Shown here in pieces: positions 25,769 to 34,247 of a stretch of 64,000 nucleotides of DNA. The DNA comes from Pseudomonadales bacterium (lineage in GTDB: Bacteria > Pseudomonadota > Gammaproteobacteria > Pseudomonadales > Azotimanducaceae). The notes under the pieces were generated by a model. It was not told the DNA's origin, did not search any database, and saw only the letters and a list, made by a program, of their open reading frames with translations. The stretch lies in NCBI GenBank assembly GCA_041395945.1, contig JAWKZN010000001.1:2108001-2172000 (forward strand). Reading direction: 5' to 3'. The stretch's first letter is position 1. Every line of letters begins with the position of its first letter. The translations under genes and the position numbers were made by a program.

Positions 25769-27886
25769 TCAACCCTGCAGGCTGGCGAACCCCTTACCCC
25801 CGGCCACCAGTTTCTCCAGCAGCGGTGCTGGCTCCCAGGTGGCTCCCCCATAGATCTTCTGGAATGATCTGATGTCGGCGAGGACCTTGTCGAGCCCCTG
25901 CTGATCGGCCCAGAACATCGGACCACCAGTGACTTCGGGGAAACCGTAGCCGTTGATGTAGACGATGTCGATGTCGCAGGGACGCAGTGCGATCCCCTCT
26001 TCGAGAATTTTCGCCCCTTCGTTCACCAGCGCGTACAGGCAGCGCTTGAGCACCTCTTCATCATCGATTTTGCGTCGCTCGATGCCGAGCTCCTTCGAAG
26101 TCTCTTCAACGATCTTCACGACCTCCGGATCCGGCTGCCCCACTCGACTGCCTTCCGGGTAGATATAGAAACCGCGCGAAGTCTTCTGTCCGAAGCGCTC
26201 CAGATTGCAGAGCTTGTCTGCCACCCGGGCGGTGATCGGCACGTCCTCGGGCTTCACACCCGCGAGCTTGCGTGCCCGCCAGCCCAGGTCCAGGCCCACC
26301 AGATCATTCATCTGATAGGGACCCATGGGCATGCCGAAAGCATTCATCACCGAGTCGACCTGATAGGGTGTCGCACCCTGGAGGATGATCTCGCCCGCCT
26401 GACCGGAATAGCGTCCGAGCATACGATTACCGATAAACCCGGGCGCGTTGCCGGACAGTACGGCGATTTTGCCCAGCTTGCGGCCGAGCTGCATGACCGT
26501 GGCGATCACTTCCCTGCTGGTCTTCTTTCCACGCACCACCTCGAGCAGGCGCATGATGTTGGCGGGTGAGAAGAAGTGCATGCCGATCAGATCTGCCGGG
26601 CGGCTGGTGGCTTCGGCCATCTTGTCCACATCCAGTCCCGAGGTGTTGCTCGCCAGGATGCAACCGGGTTTGGCGATGGCATCGAGTTCCTTGAAGACCT
26701 TGATCTTCACATCGAGGTTTTCGTAGACGGCTTCCACGATCACATCCGCGTCTTTCAGATCCGCGTAGCTGGTGGTGCCGGAGAGCAGTCCCATGCGCTT
26801 GTCCACATCGGCTTCACTCATGCGGCCACGCTTGGCCTGAATGTCGTAGTTGCGCCGGATCACCCCGAGGCCTTTGTCCAGCGCTTCTCCGTTCATTTCC
26901 AGAACCTTCACAGGAATGCCCGCGTTGGCGAAACACATCGCGATACCACCACCCATGGTGCCGCAGCCGATGACTGCCGCCTGTCCGATCTTGCGCACCG
27001 GCGTGTCTTTCGGCACATCGGGGATCTTGGCGACTTCGCGCTCGCTGAAGAACAGATGGATGAGCGCTGCGCGCTGGGGATGTTCGAGGCACTTGCGGAA
27101 GTTTTCCTGCTCGACCTTCATGCCCGCATCGAAATCCCCCAGGTTCACTGCAGCTTCCACACACTGAATGATCATTTCCGGCGCGAACCGGCCACGCAGA
27201 CGGCGCGCCGCGTTTGCTCTGGCATCGGCGAAGATCTGGGTGTTTTCCCGATCCGCTTTCACCTTCTCTGACTCATTGCGGATCTTGCGGGTCTTGCCTC
27301 CGGCAGCAACGATCTTCTCAGCGAAGGCAATCCCGCCTGCGACTATGTCCCCGTCAATCACTTCGTCCACGATGCCCAGCTTTTTTGCCTCGGGTGCGGG
27401 AATCGGATCACCGGATATGATGAAACCAAGTGCCTTCTCCGCGCCGATCAGTCGCGGCAGGCGCTGGGTGCCACCGGCGCCGGGCAGCAGACCGAGCTTC
27501 ACTTCGGGCAGGCCTACAGGTGCAGCAGGTGCGGCCACGCGGTAGTCGCAGCACAGGGCAACTTCCAGACCGCCGCCAAAGGCTGTGCCGTTGATTGCGG
27601 CGATAATGGGCTTGCTGCTGCTCTCCATCAGCGCAAGGCATTCGTGCAGACCGGGACCGGCAGTGGCCGCGGCACCGAATTCGGAGATGTCCGCACCCGC
27701 TATGAAGGCGCGTCCAGCACCCGTCAGCACGATCGCCTTGACCGCCTGGTCTGCCAGCGCCCTGGTCACACCATCGTGGAGACCCTGCCGCACGCCGCTG
27801 GACAGCGGATTCACCGGCGGGTTGTCGACCGTCATGAGCGCAATATCACCGCGCACTTCGTAATGAACCGTACCTTTAAGTGCCAT
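25769..27886 (-). CDS. Multifunctional enoyl-CoA hydratase/isomerase - 3-hydroxyacyl-CoA dehydrogenase (FadB/FadJ-like)
   Basis: A 705-residue fusion. Residues 1-190 are a crotonase domain (LTGAGRAFIAGADISEFG, INGTAFGGGLEVALCCDYRVA, LPEVKLGLLPGAGGTQRLPR, with both catalytic glutamates). Residues ~300-480 are the NAD-binding domain of 3-hydroxyacyl-CoA dehydrogenase (AAVIGCGTMGGGIAMCFANAG, EAVYENLDVK, ASNTSGLDV, HFFSPANIMRLLEV). The C-terminal part is the duplicated HCDH domain. It hydrates 2-enoyl-CoA and oxidises the 3-hydroxyacyl-CoA in beta-oxidation. No thiolase partner is adjacent; the thiolase at 5810 is 19 kb away. ATG 27886 begins a normal family N-terminus. Confidence 0.94.
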   Translation of the reverse strand: MALKGTVHYEVRGDIALMTVDNPPVNPLSSGVRQGLHDGVTRALADQAVKAIVLTGAGRAFIAGADISEFGAAATAGPGLHECLALMESSSKPIIAAINGTAFGGGLEVALCCDYRVAAPAAPVGLPEVKLGLLPGAGGTQRLPRLIGAEKALGFIISGDPIPAPEAKKLGIVDEVIDGDIVAGGIAFAEKIVAAGGKTRKIRNESEKVKADRENTQIFADARANAARRLRGRFAPEMIIQCVEAAVNLGDFDAGMKVEQENFRKCLEHPQRAALIHLFFSEREVAKIPDVPKDTPVRKIGQAAVIGCGTMGGGIAMCFANAGIPVKVLEMNGEALDKGLGVIRRNYDIQAKRGRMSEADVDKRMGLLSGTTSYADLKDADVIVEAVYENLDVKIKVFKELDAIAKPGCILASNTSGLDVDKMAEATSRPADLIGMHFFSPANIMRLLEVVRGKKTSREVIATVMQLGRKLGKIAVLSGNAPGFIGNRMLGRYSGQAGEIILQGATPYQVDSVMNAFGMPMGPYQMNDLVGLDLGWRARKLAGVKPEDVPITARVADKLCNLERFGQKTSRGFYIYPEGSRVGQPDPEVVKIVEETSKELGIERRKIDDEEVLKRCLYALVNEGAKILEEGIALRPCDIDIVYINGYGFPEVTGGPMFWADQQGLDKVLADIRSFQKIYGGATWEPAPLLEKLVAGGKGFASLQG

Positions 27887-28063
27887 TTCTTAAAAACCCC
27901 AGAAAATATCGAGGGCGAAGTATGCCTATCGGGTGGGGATTTCGCCAAATTCCCTCCAGCCAGTCCCCCGGTCAGCCCCTCCGACGCCGAATCGGTCTCC
28001 CTGCAGGGGTAAAGGGTCGGTTAGGATAGCCCGCAGACAATGATTCAGGCATGAGAGGACACC

Positions 28064-28846
28064 ATGACAGGACGGGTAGCAGGAAAAGTCGCGCTGGTTA
28101 CCGGCGCCGGGTCAGGTATCGGGCGCGCCTGCGCCGAACGACTGGCTGCGGAAGGCGCAGTCGTAATCGCCACGGATATCGACGAGACCGGCGGCAGACA
28201 GACCGTGACACACATTCACGCCGCCGACGGCGAAGCCCACTTCCTGCGTCAGGATGTGTCTGACGAAGCCGGCTGGCAGACGCTGCTTGCCTGGATACGC
28301 GAGGAACAGGACTGCCTTCATATCCTGGTCAACAACGCCGGCATCGGCGTCGGCGGCAGCATCCTTGAGATGAGTCTTGCCGAGTGGCGCCGCCAGCAGG
28401 CCATCAACCTCGATGGTGTGTTCCTGGGCATGAAACACTGCATCCCTCTGATCCGCGACTCCGGTGGCGGCTCGATCATCAACATGTCTTCCGTGGCGGG
28501 ACTGAAAGGTTCCCCGAATCTGGCCGCCTATTGCGCAACCAAGGGTGGTGTGCGGCTGCTGACCAAAGCCGTGGCGCTGGAATGTGCGGGTCAGCGCTGG
28601 CCGGTCAGGGTGAACTCTGTGCATCCGGGCGTGATCGACACACCCATCTGGACCAAGGTCAATCCCGAGTATTTCAGCGAAGGCGCGAATGCGGTCGATG
28701 TGGATGCCATGGCCGAACTCGGGGTTCCCATGGGTCTGCCGGGGAAAGCGCAGGACATCGCCAATGGTGTGCTGTTCCTCGCAAGTGACGAATCTTCCTA
28801 TATGACCGGCACCGAACTGGTTATCGATGGCGGGATTACAGCCTGA
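28064..28846 (+). CDS. SDR family oxidoreductase
   Basis: A 260-residue classical SDR: TGAGSGIGRA near residue 15, NNAGIGVGG, NMSSVAGLKG with the catalytic Ser, and YCATK with Tyr and Lys. The C-terminal SYMTGTELVIDGGITA is typical. The insertion WTKVNPEYFSEG after HPGVIDTPI resembles hydroxysteroid or cyclic-alcohol dehydrogenases, but specificity is not decidable. ATG 28064 follows AGAGGA. It is divergent from the FadB-like gene and may serve the same catabolic programme. Confidence 0.9.
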   Translation: MTGRVAGKVALVTGAGSGIGRACAERLAAEGAVVIATDIDETGGRQTVTHIHAADGEAHFLRQDVSDEAGWQTLLAWIREEQDCLHILVNNAGIGVGGSILEMSLAEWRRQQAINLDGVFLGMKHCIPLIRDSGGGSIINMSSVAGLKGSPNLAAYCATKGGVRLLTKAVALECAGQRWPVRVNSVHPGVIDTPIWTKVNPEYFSEGANAVDVDAMAELGVPMGLPGKAQDIANGVLFLASDESSYMTGTELVIDGGITA

Positions 28847-28972
28847 TGTACCCGCAGTCCGGCCAGCTTCGAGACGGCGTCGATACTCGCGCAGTGGTTT
28901 CCCAGGGAGACGTTGATTCCTGATGAGAGTCTCCATAGCATGCCCCGCTGCCATCCTCTCCAGAGTCATTCG

Positions 28973-29395
28973 ATGAAGCGCTTTGCCCTCGTCTTCCTCA
29001 CGCTGCCATTGGTACCGCTCTGGGCGGCCGACGACCTGACCCCGGGACTCTACGAAATTTCCACCGAGATGATCTCGAGCGAGCTGCCGTTACCGGCGAC
29101 CACCTACACCACGACCACCTGCCTGTCGTCGGAGAACCTGGAGAAGGATCTGTCGAAAACGCTCGCAGCCCTTCCTGAAGGACAGGAATGCGAAGCCGTC
29201 AATTTCGAACTGGCCAGTGGCCAGGCACGGATCAGCATCCGTTGCATCACACCCATGGGTGCCATGCAGCTGGATTCGCAGGGCATCTACTCCGCTGACG
29301 GCTACTCACTGGCGAGCACCGTTTCGACAGAACTTGCCGGCAGAGAACTGAAGATCAATTCGAAAACCACCGGGAAGCGCATCGGCGACTGCTGA
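28973..29395 (+). CDS. DUF3617 family exported protein
   Basis: A 140-residue protein with a signal peptide (MKRFALVFLTLPLVPLWAA) followed by the DUF3617 pattern LTPGLYEISTEM, two central cysteines (TTTCLSSEN, GQECEAVNF) and a C-terminal KTTGKRIGDC. DUF3617 proteins are small periplasmic beta-sandwich proteins of unknown role common in Gammaproteobacteria. The start at 28973 is set by the signal peptide. Confidence 0.82.
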   Translation: MKRFALVFLTLPLVPLWAADDLTPGLYEISTEMISSELPLPATTYTTTTCLSSENLEKDLSKTLAALPEGQECEAVNFELASGQARISIRCITPMGAMQLDSQGIYSADGYSLASTVSTELAGRELKINSKTTGKRIGDC

Positions 29396-29434
29396 ACCTG
29401 ATGGACACGCTCCCCACCCACAGCAATCACGGCG

Positions 29435-29440
29435 TATAAT
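29435..29440 (+). promoter_or_regulatory. Candidate -10 box (TATAAT) for the desaturase gene
   Basis: A consensus TATAAT stands in otherwise GC-rich DNA, 79 bp before the desaturase ATG. No good -35 hexamer lies 16-18 bp upstream, so the assignment is weak. Confidence 0.35.
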
Positions 29441-29518
29441 TACCACGAAACAGTTCTACCGCCGCCGTCCCATGGCCCGATTACGCGGCTGCCTGATGGG
29501 ATCCATTGAAGCGCGATC

Positions 29519-30418
29519 ATGCCTTGGGGGAATGCATTGAACGAGATCGGTACGAAACAGGAAGGAAGGCAATCGGAAAAAAAACCGCTCGCCGTTTATG
29601 TGGTGGCGCTTGTGATGGTGGGATTCCATCTCGGCTGCCTGGCGGTATTCAGCACCGGTGTCAGCGTCGCGGCCCTTGTCGTCACAGCCCTGCTGTACGT
29701 GTTTCGAGGCCTGGGTATCACCGCAGGGTATCACCGTCTGCTCGCACACCGTTCCTTTCAGACCTCACGATTCATGCAGTTCATCATGGCACTGGCAGGC
29801 AGCCTCGCGATTCAGGGTGGACCATTGTGGTGGGTGGCCCACCACCGTTCACACCACCGTGATACGGATACCGAGCTGGACATCCATTCCCCGGTGACCA
29901 AAGGATTCTGGCAGTCTCACATGGGCTGGATGATGAGCGCCGGCGCGTTCCAGGAAAAAGGCGCCAATACCCGCGATCTCCACAAGTTTCCTGAACTGAA
30001 ATGGCTGCAGCGCTATTACGTACCACTGATCGTCGGTCAGGGTCTGGCGCTCTACGCCTTAGGCGCGACCCTCAATGCCTGGTTCCCGGGCTGGGGCACT
30101 TCCGGTGCGCAGATGCTGGTGTGGGGTCTGTTCGTGAGTACCGTTATCACCTGGCACATCACCTTCTCAGTCAACTCAGTGTGTCATACCTGGGGCAAGC
30201 GGCCGCACGAGACTGGTGATGCCAGCACCAACAATCCGTATATCGGCGTTCTCGCTTATGGGGAGGGCTGGCACAACAATCACCATATGTATCCCTCGTC
30301 AGCACGGCATGGACTCGAAGCCGGGCAGCTCGACCTCACCTGGCTGCTGCTCAAACTGCTGGAGAAACTCGGGCTGGTGAGCAATCTGAAGGTGCCGAGA
30401 CAGTATCGGGAAGCCTGA
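29519..30418 (+). CDS. Acyl-CoA (delta-9 type) fatty acid desaturase
   Basis: A 299-residue membrane desaturase with the three histidine boxes that bind the diiron centre: HRLLAHR, HRSHH and HNNHH, spaced as in stearoyl-CoA 9-desaturases. Hydrophobic pairs of helices flank the boxes. It inserts a cis double bond into acyl-CoA using O2 and an electron donor, adjusting membrane fluidity. ATG 29519 is used; a TTG 18 bp downstream behind GGGGGA is an alternative start. Confidence 0.92.
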   Translation: MPWGNALNEIGTKQEGRQSEKKPLAVYVVALVMVGFHLGCLAVFSTGVSVAALVVTALLYVFRGLGITAGYHRLLAHRSFQTSRFMQFIMALAGSLAIQGGPLWWVAHHRSHHRDTDTELDIHSPVTKGFWQSHMGWMMSAGAFQEKGANTRDLHKFPELKWLQRYYVPLIVGQGLALYALGATLNAWFPGWGTSGAQMLVWGLFVSTVITWHITFSVNSVCHTWGKRPHETGDASTNNPYIGVLAYGEGWHNNHHMYPSSARHGLEAGQLDLTWLLLKLLEKLGLVSNLKVPRQYREA

Positions 30419-30487
30419 TCCGCCTGAGGATCTGCCGCCGAAGTCGCAGGCCAGCAACGCTCCCGGGCACATCTCTGCATACGGGAG

Positions 30488-31930
30488 TCATCGTTCCGGC
30501 TTACGGGACACCAGAAGTTTTCCGAGCCGGTGCAGCGCGTCCTCGATGTGCCCGTCCCAGCCTGCACCCATTGTCAGACGGACATAGTTTCGGTAATCGC
30601 CTTTGGCGGAAAAGATCAGCCCCGGGGCAATGCCGATTTTCTCCGCGAGGGCGTGCCGGAACAGATCCATGCTGTCCACCGTCTCCGGAAGCTGCACCCA
30701 CAGCACCACCCCGCCTTCCGGATTGGACACACGGGTACCTTCCGGAAAGTGGCGGATGATGGCATCGCGATAGCGGTCCCGATCCACAATCAGTTGTTCG
30801 CGCAACTGACGCAGGTAGCGGTCGTAGCCACCGGTTTCCAGGAACCGTGCAAGTACCCGCTGCAGCAGCGCCGGACAGGCCAGTGACGTGCAGAATTTCG
30901 CCCGCGCTATGTCCGGGGACAGCTCAGCGGAGACTGCCCAGCCGATCCGATACCCCATGGCAATCGTCTTTGAAACCGAACCGCAGGTGACAATGCCGGC
31001 GCTGCCGGATTCACGCGCTCTGAGGCTGGCCAGCGGTCTGGGCCGATCTTCGCCAAGATGCAGATCGCCATAAATGTCATCTTCGATGACCGGCACGCCT
31101 GCCTGCGCAAACAGATCGACCAGCCGCACCTTGTCCGGTTCACTGGTGAGTGCTCCGGTGGGGTTGTTGAAATTCGGCATCAGAATTGCAGCCTGAATGG
31201 TTTGCGCAGCCAGCAGGTCGGTAACCGCAGGAATATCTATTCCTGCGCCGGGTCGATTCGGCACTTCCAGTACTTTCAGGTGCAGATACTCGATCACCTG
31301 AAGCACTCCGAAGTAGGTGGGCGACTCCACCAGCACCGTATCCCCCTCCCTGCACAGGACACCAAGAGACAGCGCAATCGCCTCCATGGTGCCGGCAGTC
31401 ACCACCACGCTGTCCGGGTCCACAGGTGATCCATAACGGCTGAGGCGATGCGCCACCGCCAGTCGCAGCCTCTCCTCTCCCTGGGGCGGACTGAGCCGGT
31501 TCGGCAGCTGGGGTTCTTCACGCAGGATCTGCCGGGTCAGGCGATTGAGTACCGCATTGAGTCGGCCTGAAAAGCGCGTCGCCGCGCTGCCCAGTGCCAG
31601 CACATCTGATCGGTGCATCGACTCGAGCAGGGCATCCATGGCTTCCCCGGTGACACTTCTGGCCTTCCTGCCACGCACGACCACGCTCTGCGGCACTGCT
31701 GCCGTCGCCGGCAGGGGTGTCGCCACAAAGTAGCCCGACCGCGGTCTGGCCATGAGCAGCCCGCGCTGTTCGAGCTGCTGATAGGCCTGGCTCACCGTGC
31801 TCACGCTGACACCCGCAGTGCCCGCCAGGGATCGTAACGAAGGCGCGCGCATGCCAGCGCGCAGAGTGCCGGTGCGGATCTGCGACTCGATGAGGTGGGC
31901 AACCTGCTGGTAGCGCAGCGGCTTGTTCAT
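30488..31930 (-). CDS. MocR-type PLP-dependent transcriptional regulator
   Basis: The 480-residue protein fuses an N-terminal GntR winged helix (about 1-75; PSLRSLAGTAGVSVSTVSQAYQQLEQRGLL) to a fold-type I aminotransferase domain with the PLP lysine in CGSVSKTIAMGYRIGW and FNNPTGALTS. MocR proteins usually regulate a divergent operon in response to an amino acid or vitamin B6 compound. Here the divergent operon is lysE-phzF-like, and direct repeats sit in the shared gap. ATG 31930 starts the winged helix. Confidence 0.92.
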   Translation of the reverse strand: MNKPLRYQQVAHLIESQIRTGTLRAGMRAPSLRSLAGTAGVSVSTVSQAYQQLEQRGLLMARPRSGYFVATPLPATAAVPQSVVVRGRKARSVTGEAMDALLESMHRSDVLALGSAATRFSGRLNAVLNRLTRQILREEPQLPNRLSPPQGEERLRLAVAHRLSRYGSPVDPDSVVVTAGTMEAIALSLGVLCREGDTVLVESPTYFGVLQVIEYLHLKVLEVPNRPGAGIDIPAVTDLLAAQTIQAAILMPNFNNPTGALTSEPDKVRLVDLFAQAGVPVIEDDIYGDLHLGEDRPRPLASLRARESGSAGIVTCGSVSKTIAMGYRIGWAVSAELSPDIARAKFCTSLACPALLQRVLARFLETGGYDRYLRQLREQLIVDRDRYRDAIIRHFPEGTRVSNPEGGVVLWVQLPETVDSMDLFRHALAEKIGIAPGLIFSAKGDYRNYVRLTMGAGWDGHIEDALHRLGKLLVSRKPER

Positions 31931-31946
31931 CAAAGCGGTTCTCCCG

Positions 31947-31989
31947 GAATCTGTACTGGTCCAATTTCGAGTTAACTGAATCTGTACTG
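31947..31989. promoter_or_regulatory. Direct-repeat operator candidate for the MocR regulator
   Basis: Two exact copies of GAATCTGTACTG (31947-31958 and 31978-31989), 31 bp apart or about three helix turns, lie between the divergent regulator and lysE genes. MocR regulators typically bind two spaced direct repeats in this position. The arrangement would control both the regulator and the lysE-phzF unit. Confidence 0.65.
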
Positions 31990-32039
31990 ATTGCGTCAAG
32001 CCGCACTAGGATGCGCATCGTCATGGGAGAGTTACCAAC

Positions 32040-32630
32040 ATGGATGCCCTGCTGGCGCTCGCCGCCTTCACCTTTGTCGCATCGATCACCCCCGGGCCGA
32101 ACAACCTCATGCTGGCCGCTTCGGGAGTGGGCTTCGGATTCCGGCGGACGCTGCCGCACATGGTCGGCGTCTGCGTGGGGTTCGCGCTGCTGGTGCTGAT
32201 CTGCGGTCTGGGCGTCGGTGCACTGATCACCGGAAATCCAGCCGCCGCCACTGCATTGAAAGTGGTGGGATCCGGTTATCTGCTCTACCTCGCCTGGATG
32301 CTGCGCGGTAATTTCAGCTCCGGCAGCGGTGGTGCTGGAGGGCAGCCCATGTCCTTTTCCGCCGCTGTCGTTTTCCAGTTCGCGAATCCGAAGGCCTGGC
32401 TGATGGGCGTGACCGGTGCCAGCGCGTTTCTGCCGGGCATTGGCAATGACTGGATCGCCCTGGCCATCTTCTGCGCGGTGATCTGTGCGGTGAACCTGCC
32501 CTGCATTACCAGCTGGGCCGTTCTGGGATCTGCCATCCGGTCCAGATTGAACGACCCCCGCTGGCAGCGACCGTTCAGCGGGATGATGGTGTTGCTGACA
32601 CTTTACGCGGCCGTGGCCGTCTGGCTCTGA
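32040..32630 (+). CDS. LysE family translocator
   Basis: A 196-residue membrane exporter with about six helices and the family's N-terminal FTFVASITPGPNNLMLAASG and the mid-protein FQFANPKAWLMGVTGASAF. LysE/RhtB proteins export amino acids or related compounds. It begins 109 bp from the divergent MocR gene and is followed after 19 bp by the PhzF-like gene, so the two are co-transcribed and probably MocR-controlled. Confidence 0.92.
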   Translation: MDALLALAAFTFVASITPGPNNLMLAASGVGFGFRRTLPHMVGVCVGFALLVLICGLGVGALITGNPAAATALKVVGSGYLLYLAWMLRGNFSSGSGGAGGQPMSFSAAVVFQFANPKAWLMGVTGASAFLPGIGNDWIALAIFCAVICAVNLPCITSWAVLGSAIRSRLNDPRWQRPFSGMMVLLTLYAAVAVWL

Positions 32631-32649
32631 TCACCAGCAGGAGAAACTG

Positions 32650-33462
32650 ATGAAACTGAGCATCGTGGATGTTTTTGCAGAGGCGGTTTACCAGGGAAAT
32701 CAGCTCGCCGTGGTGGAAGATGCCGCCGGCTTGAGCACTTCCCGGATGCAGACCATTGCCCGGGAGATGAACTTTTCCGAGACGACCTTCGTGACCGCCC
32801 GCAGCGAGGGTCGCGCAGCCGTTCGAATTTTCACACCAGGCGAGGAGCTACCCTTTGCCGGTCACCCCACCCTGGGCACCGCCTGGGTCCTTACCCGGGG
32901 TGCTGCCCCGATTACTCTGAATCTTGTCGCTGGCGCGGTACCCGTCCGCTTCCACAAGGGTATCGCCTGGCTGACGCCGCCACCGGTGCGGGAAGGCCCC
33001 GCCATCGAAGTCACAGAGGCTGCCGCGCTCCTCGGCCTTGCAACAGCCGACCTGGACCCGGACTTCGATACCCAGGTACTCGACTGCGGTCCGGTATTCC
33101 CCATGATCGGCGTACGCTCACTGGCAGCACTCAAGCGGGTGAAAGTGGATCTCGACGTTCAGCGCAGTCTCGGTGTTGCGGGTTTCCCATTCGCATTCTG
33201 CCGGGGCGGCTATTCGCCGGGAGTGGATTTCGCGGCAAGGATGCAGTTTTTCGACGGCAGTTTGTTGCGGGAAGATCCAGCCACGGGTTCAGCTAACGCG
33301 GCATTCGCACACTACCTGCGCGCTCGAGGCTTCACCGGCGGCAGAATCGTCGAGCAGGGATTCGAAATCGACCGGCCTTCGCGCATCTATCTGGACATCG
33401 GTGCGGAGCTGTCTGTCGGGGGGAAGGTCTGGCCGGTTCTTGAAGGGCAACTCATCCAGTGA
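32650..33462 (+). CDS. PhzF family isomerase/epimerase-like protein
   Basis: A 270-residue PhzF-fold protein (two diaminopimelate-epimerase-like halves). The signature glutamate is in MNFSETTFV near residue 45, and GEELPFAGHPTLGTAWVL and EDPATGSANAAFAHYL are diagnostic. Apart from phenazine synthesis, most members have unknown substrates. AGGAG lies 6 nt before ATG 32650. No other phenazine genes are present, so phenazine production is not implied. Confidence 0.92.
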   Translation: MKLSIVDVFAEAVYQGNQLAVVEDAAGLSTSRMQTIAREMNFSETTFVTARSEGRAAVRIFTPGEELPFAGHPTLGTAWVLTRGAAPITLNLVAGAVPVRFHKGIAWLTPPPVREGPAIEVTEAAALLGLATADLDPDFDTQVLDCGPVFPMIGVRSLAALKRVKVDLDVQRSLGVAGFPFAFCRGGYSPGVDFAARMQFFDGSLLREDPATGSANAAFAHYLRARGFTGGRIVEQGFEIDRPSRIYLDIGAELSVGGKVWPVLEGQLIQ

Positions 33463-33490
33463 ACGCCTGGCTTTCCGGGCAGCGGCGTCA

Positions 33491-34216
33491 TCAAGGAGTC
33501 GCTGAGCGAACCTCGAGCCGCGCTTCGAGTGCTGCAAGCAGTGCCCTGATGTGCAGCAGGGAAAACATCTCGTTCACAAGGGTGATACCCCGCGCAGCGA
33601 TTTCCGCCGCCTGCTGAGTGCCGACATCGCCGCTGAAGGCATCGAAAAACTGATCGACCTCCTGAGAAGCCAGTGTCCGTGCAACGCCATGGTAGCGCTC
33701 GAGCAGAGACAGGTCATAGCCGCGCTCGCGGCTGAATCCAGCCTGTCGCAGAGCACCCCAGCGCTGCAGAATCGCGCAATCCCGATAGCTCAACCAGCGC
33801 TCACCGTTCCGCACCGTTGCAGAGATGACCCCGGCGCACAGCGCACGCTCAAATTCTTCCGTCGTCAGCCCTTCACGCGCCAGCACGTCCACCGCCCGCT
33901 GGTCCGGTGCCGGCCGCACTCCTTCCATCAGGGCCGGCAGGAGTCGTTCGATACCGTGCAGGGAGCGGGCGGCCATCACCGGCTCCAGCTCGGCACTCGC
34001 TAGCACAGCGCGGATCCGCGCAAGCGGCATGTCCCGTTCTTCCTGCAGATGACGGATCGCCAGCAGACGACGGACGTGCTCCTCGGTGTAGTGGGCTACG
34101 TTTGGTTTCGGTTTGTGGGGCTCGGGCAGTATGCCTTCGCGAATATAGAAGCGGATAGCTTCGCGGCCCACACCTGTGCGGGTCTCCAGTTCCTTCATCT
34201 TGATCGGACGATTCAC
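33491..34216 (-). CDS. MerR family transcriptional regulator
   Basis: The 241-residue protein has an N-terminal MerR helix-turn-helix (MKELETRTGVGREAIRFYIREGILP, then HVRRLLAIRHLQEERDMPLARIRAVL). The long C-terminal part has no metal-binding cysteine pair, so it is not a metal or redox sensor of the classical type. It starts 32 bp after the CYP153 stop in the same direction, and is probably a co-transcribed regulator of the P450 gene. Confidence 0.85.
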   Translation of the reverse strand: MNRPIKMKELETRTGVGREAIRFYIREGILPEPHKPKPNVAHYTEEHVRRLLAIRHLQEERDMPLARIRAVLASAELEPVMAARSLHGIERLLPALMEGVRPAPDQRAVDVLAREGLTTEEFERALCAGVISATVRNGERWLSYRDCAILQRWGALRQAGFSRERGYDLSLLERYHGVARTLASQEVDQFFDAFSGDVGTQQAAEIAARGITLVNEMFSLLHIRALLAALEARLEVRSATP

Positions 34217-34247
34217 TGGAGACCCGGACGGCGCGCCAGCATCGGGC

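Noticed and set aside
32650..33462. Phenazine biosynthesis locus
   Set aside because: Only a PhzF-family gene is present; no other phz genes accompany it, and PhzF homologues are widespread in non-producers.
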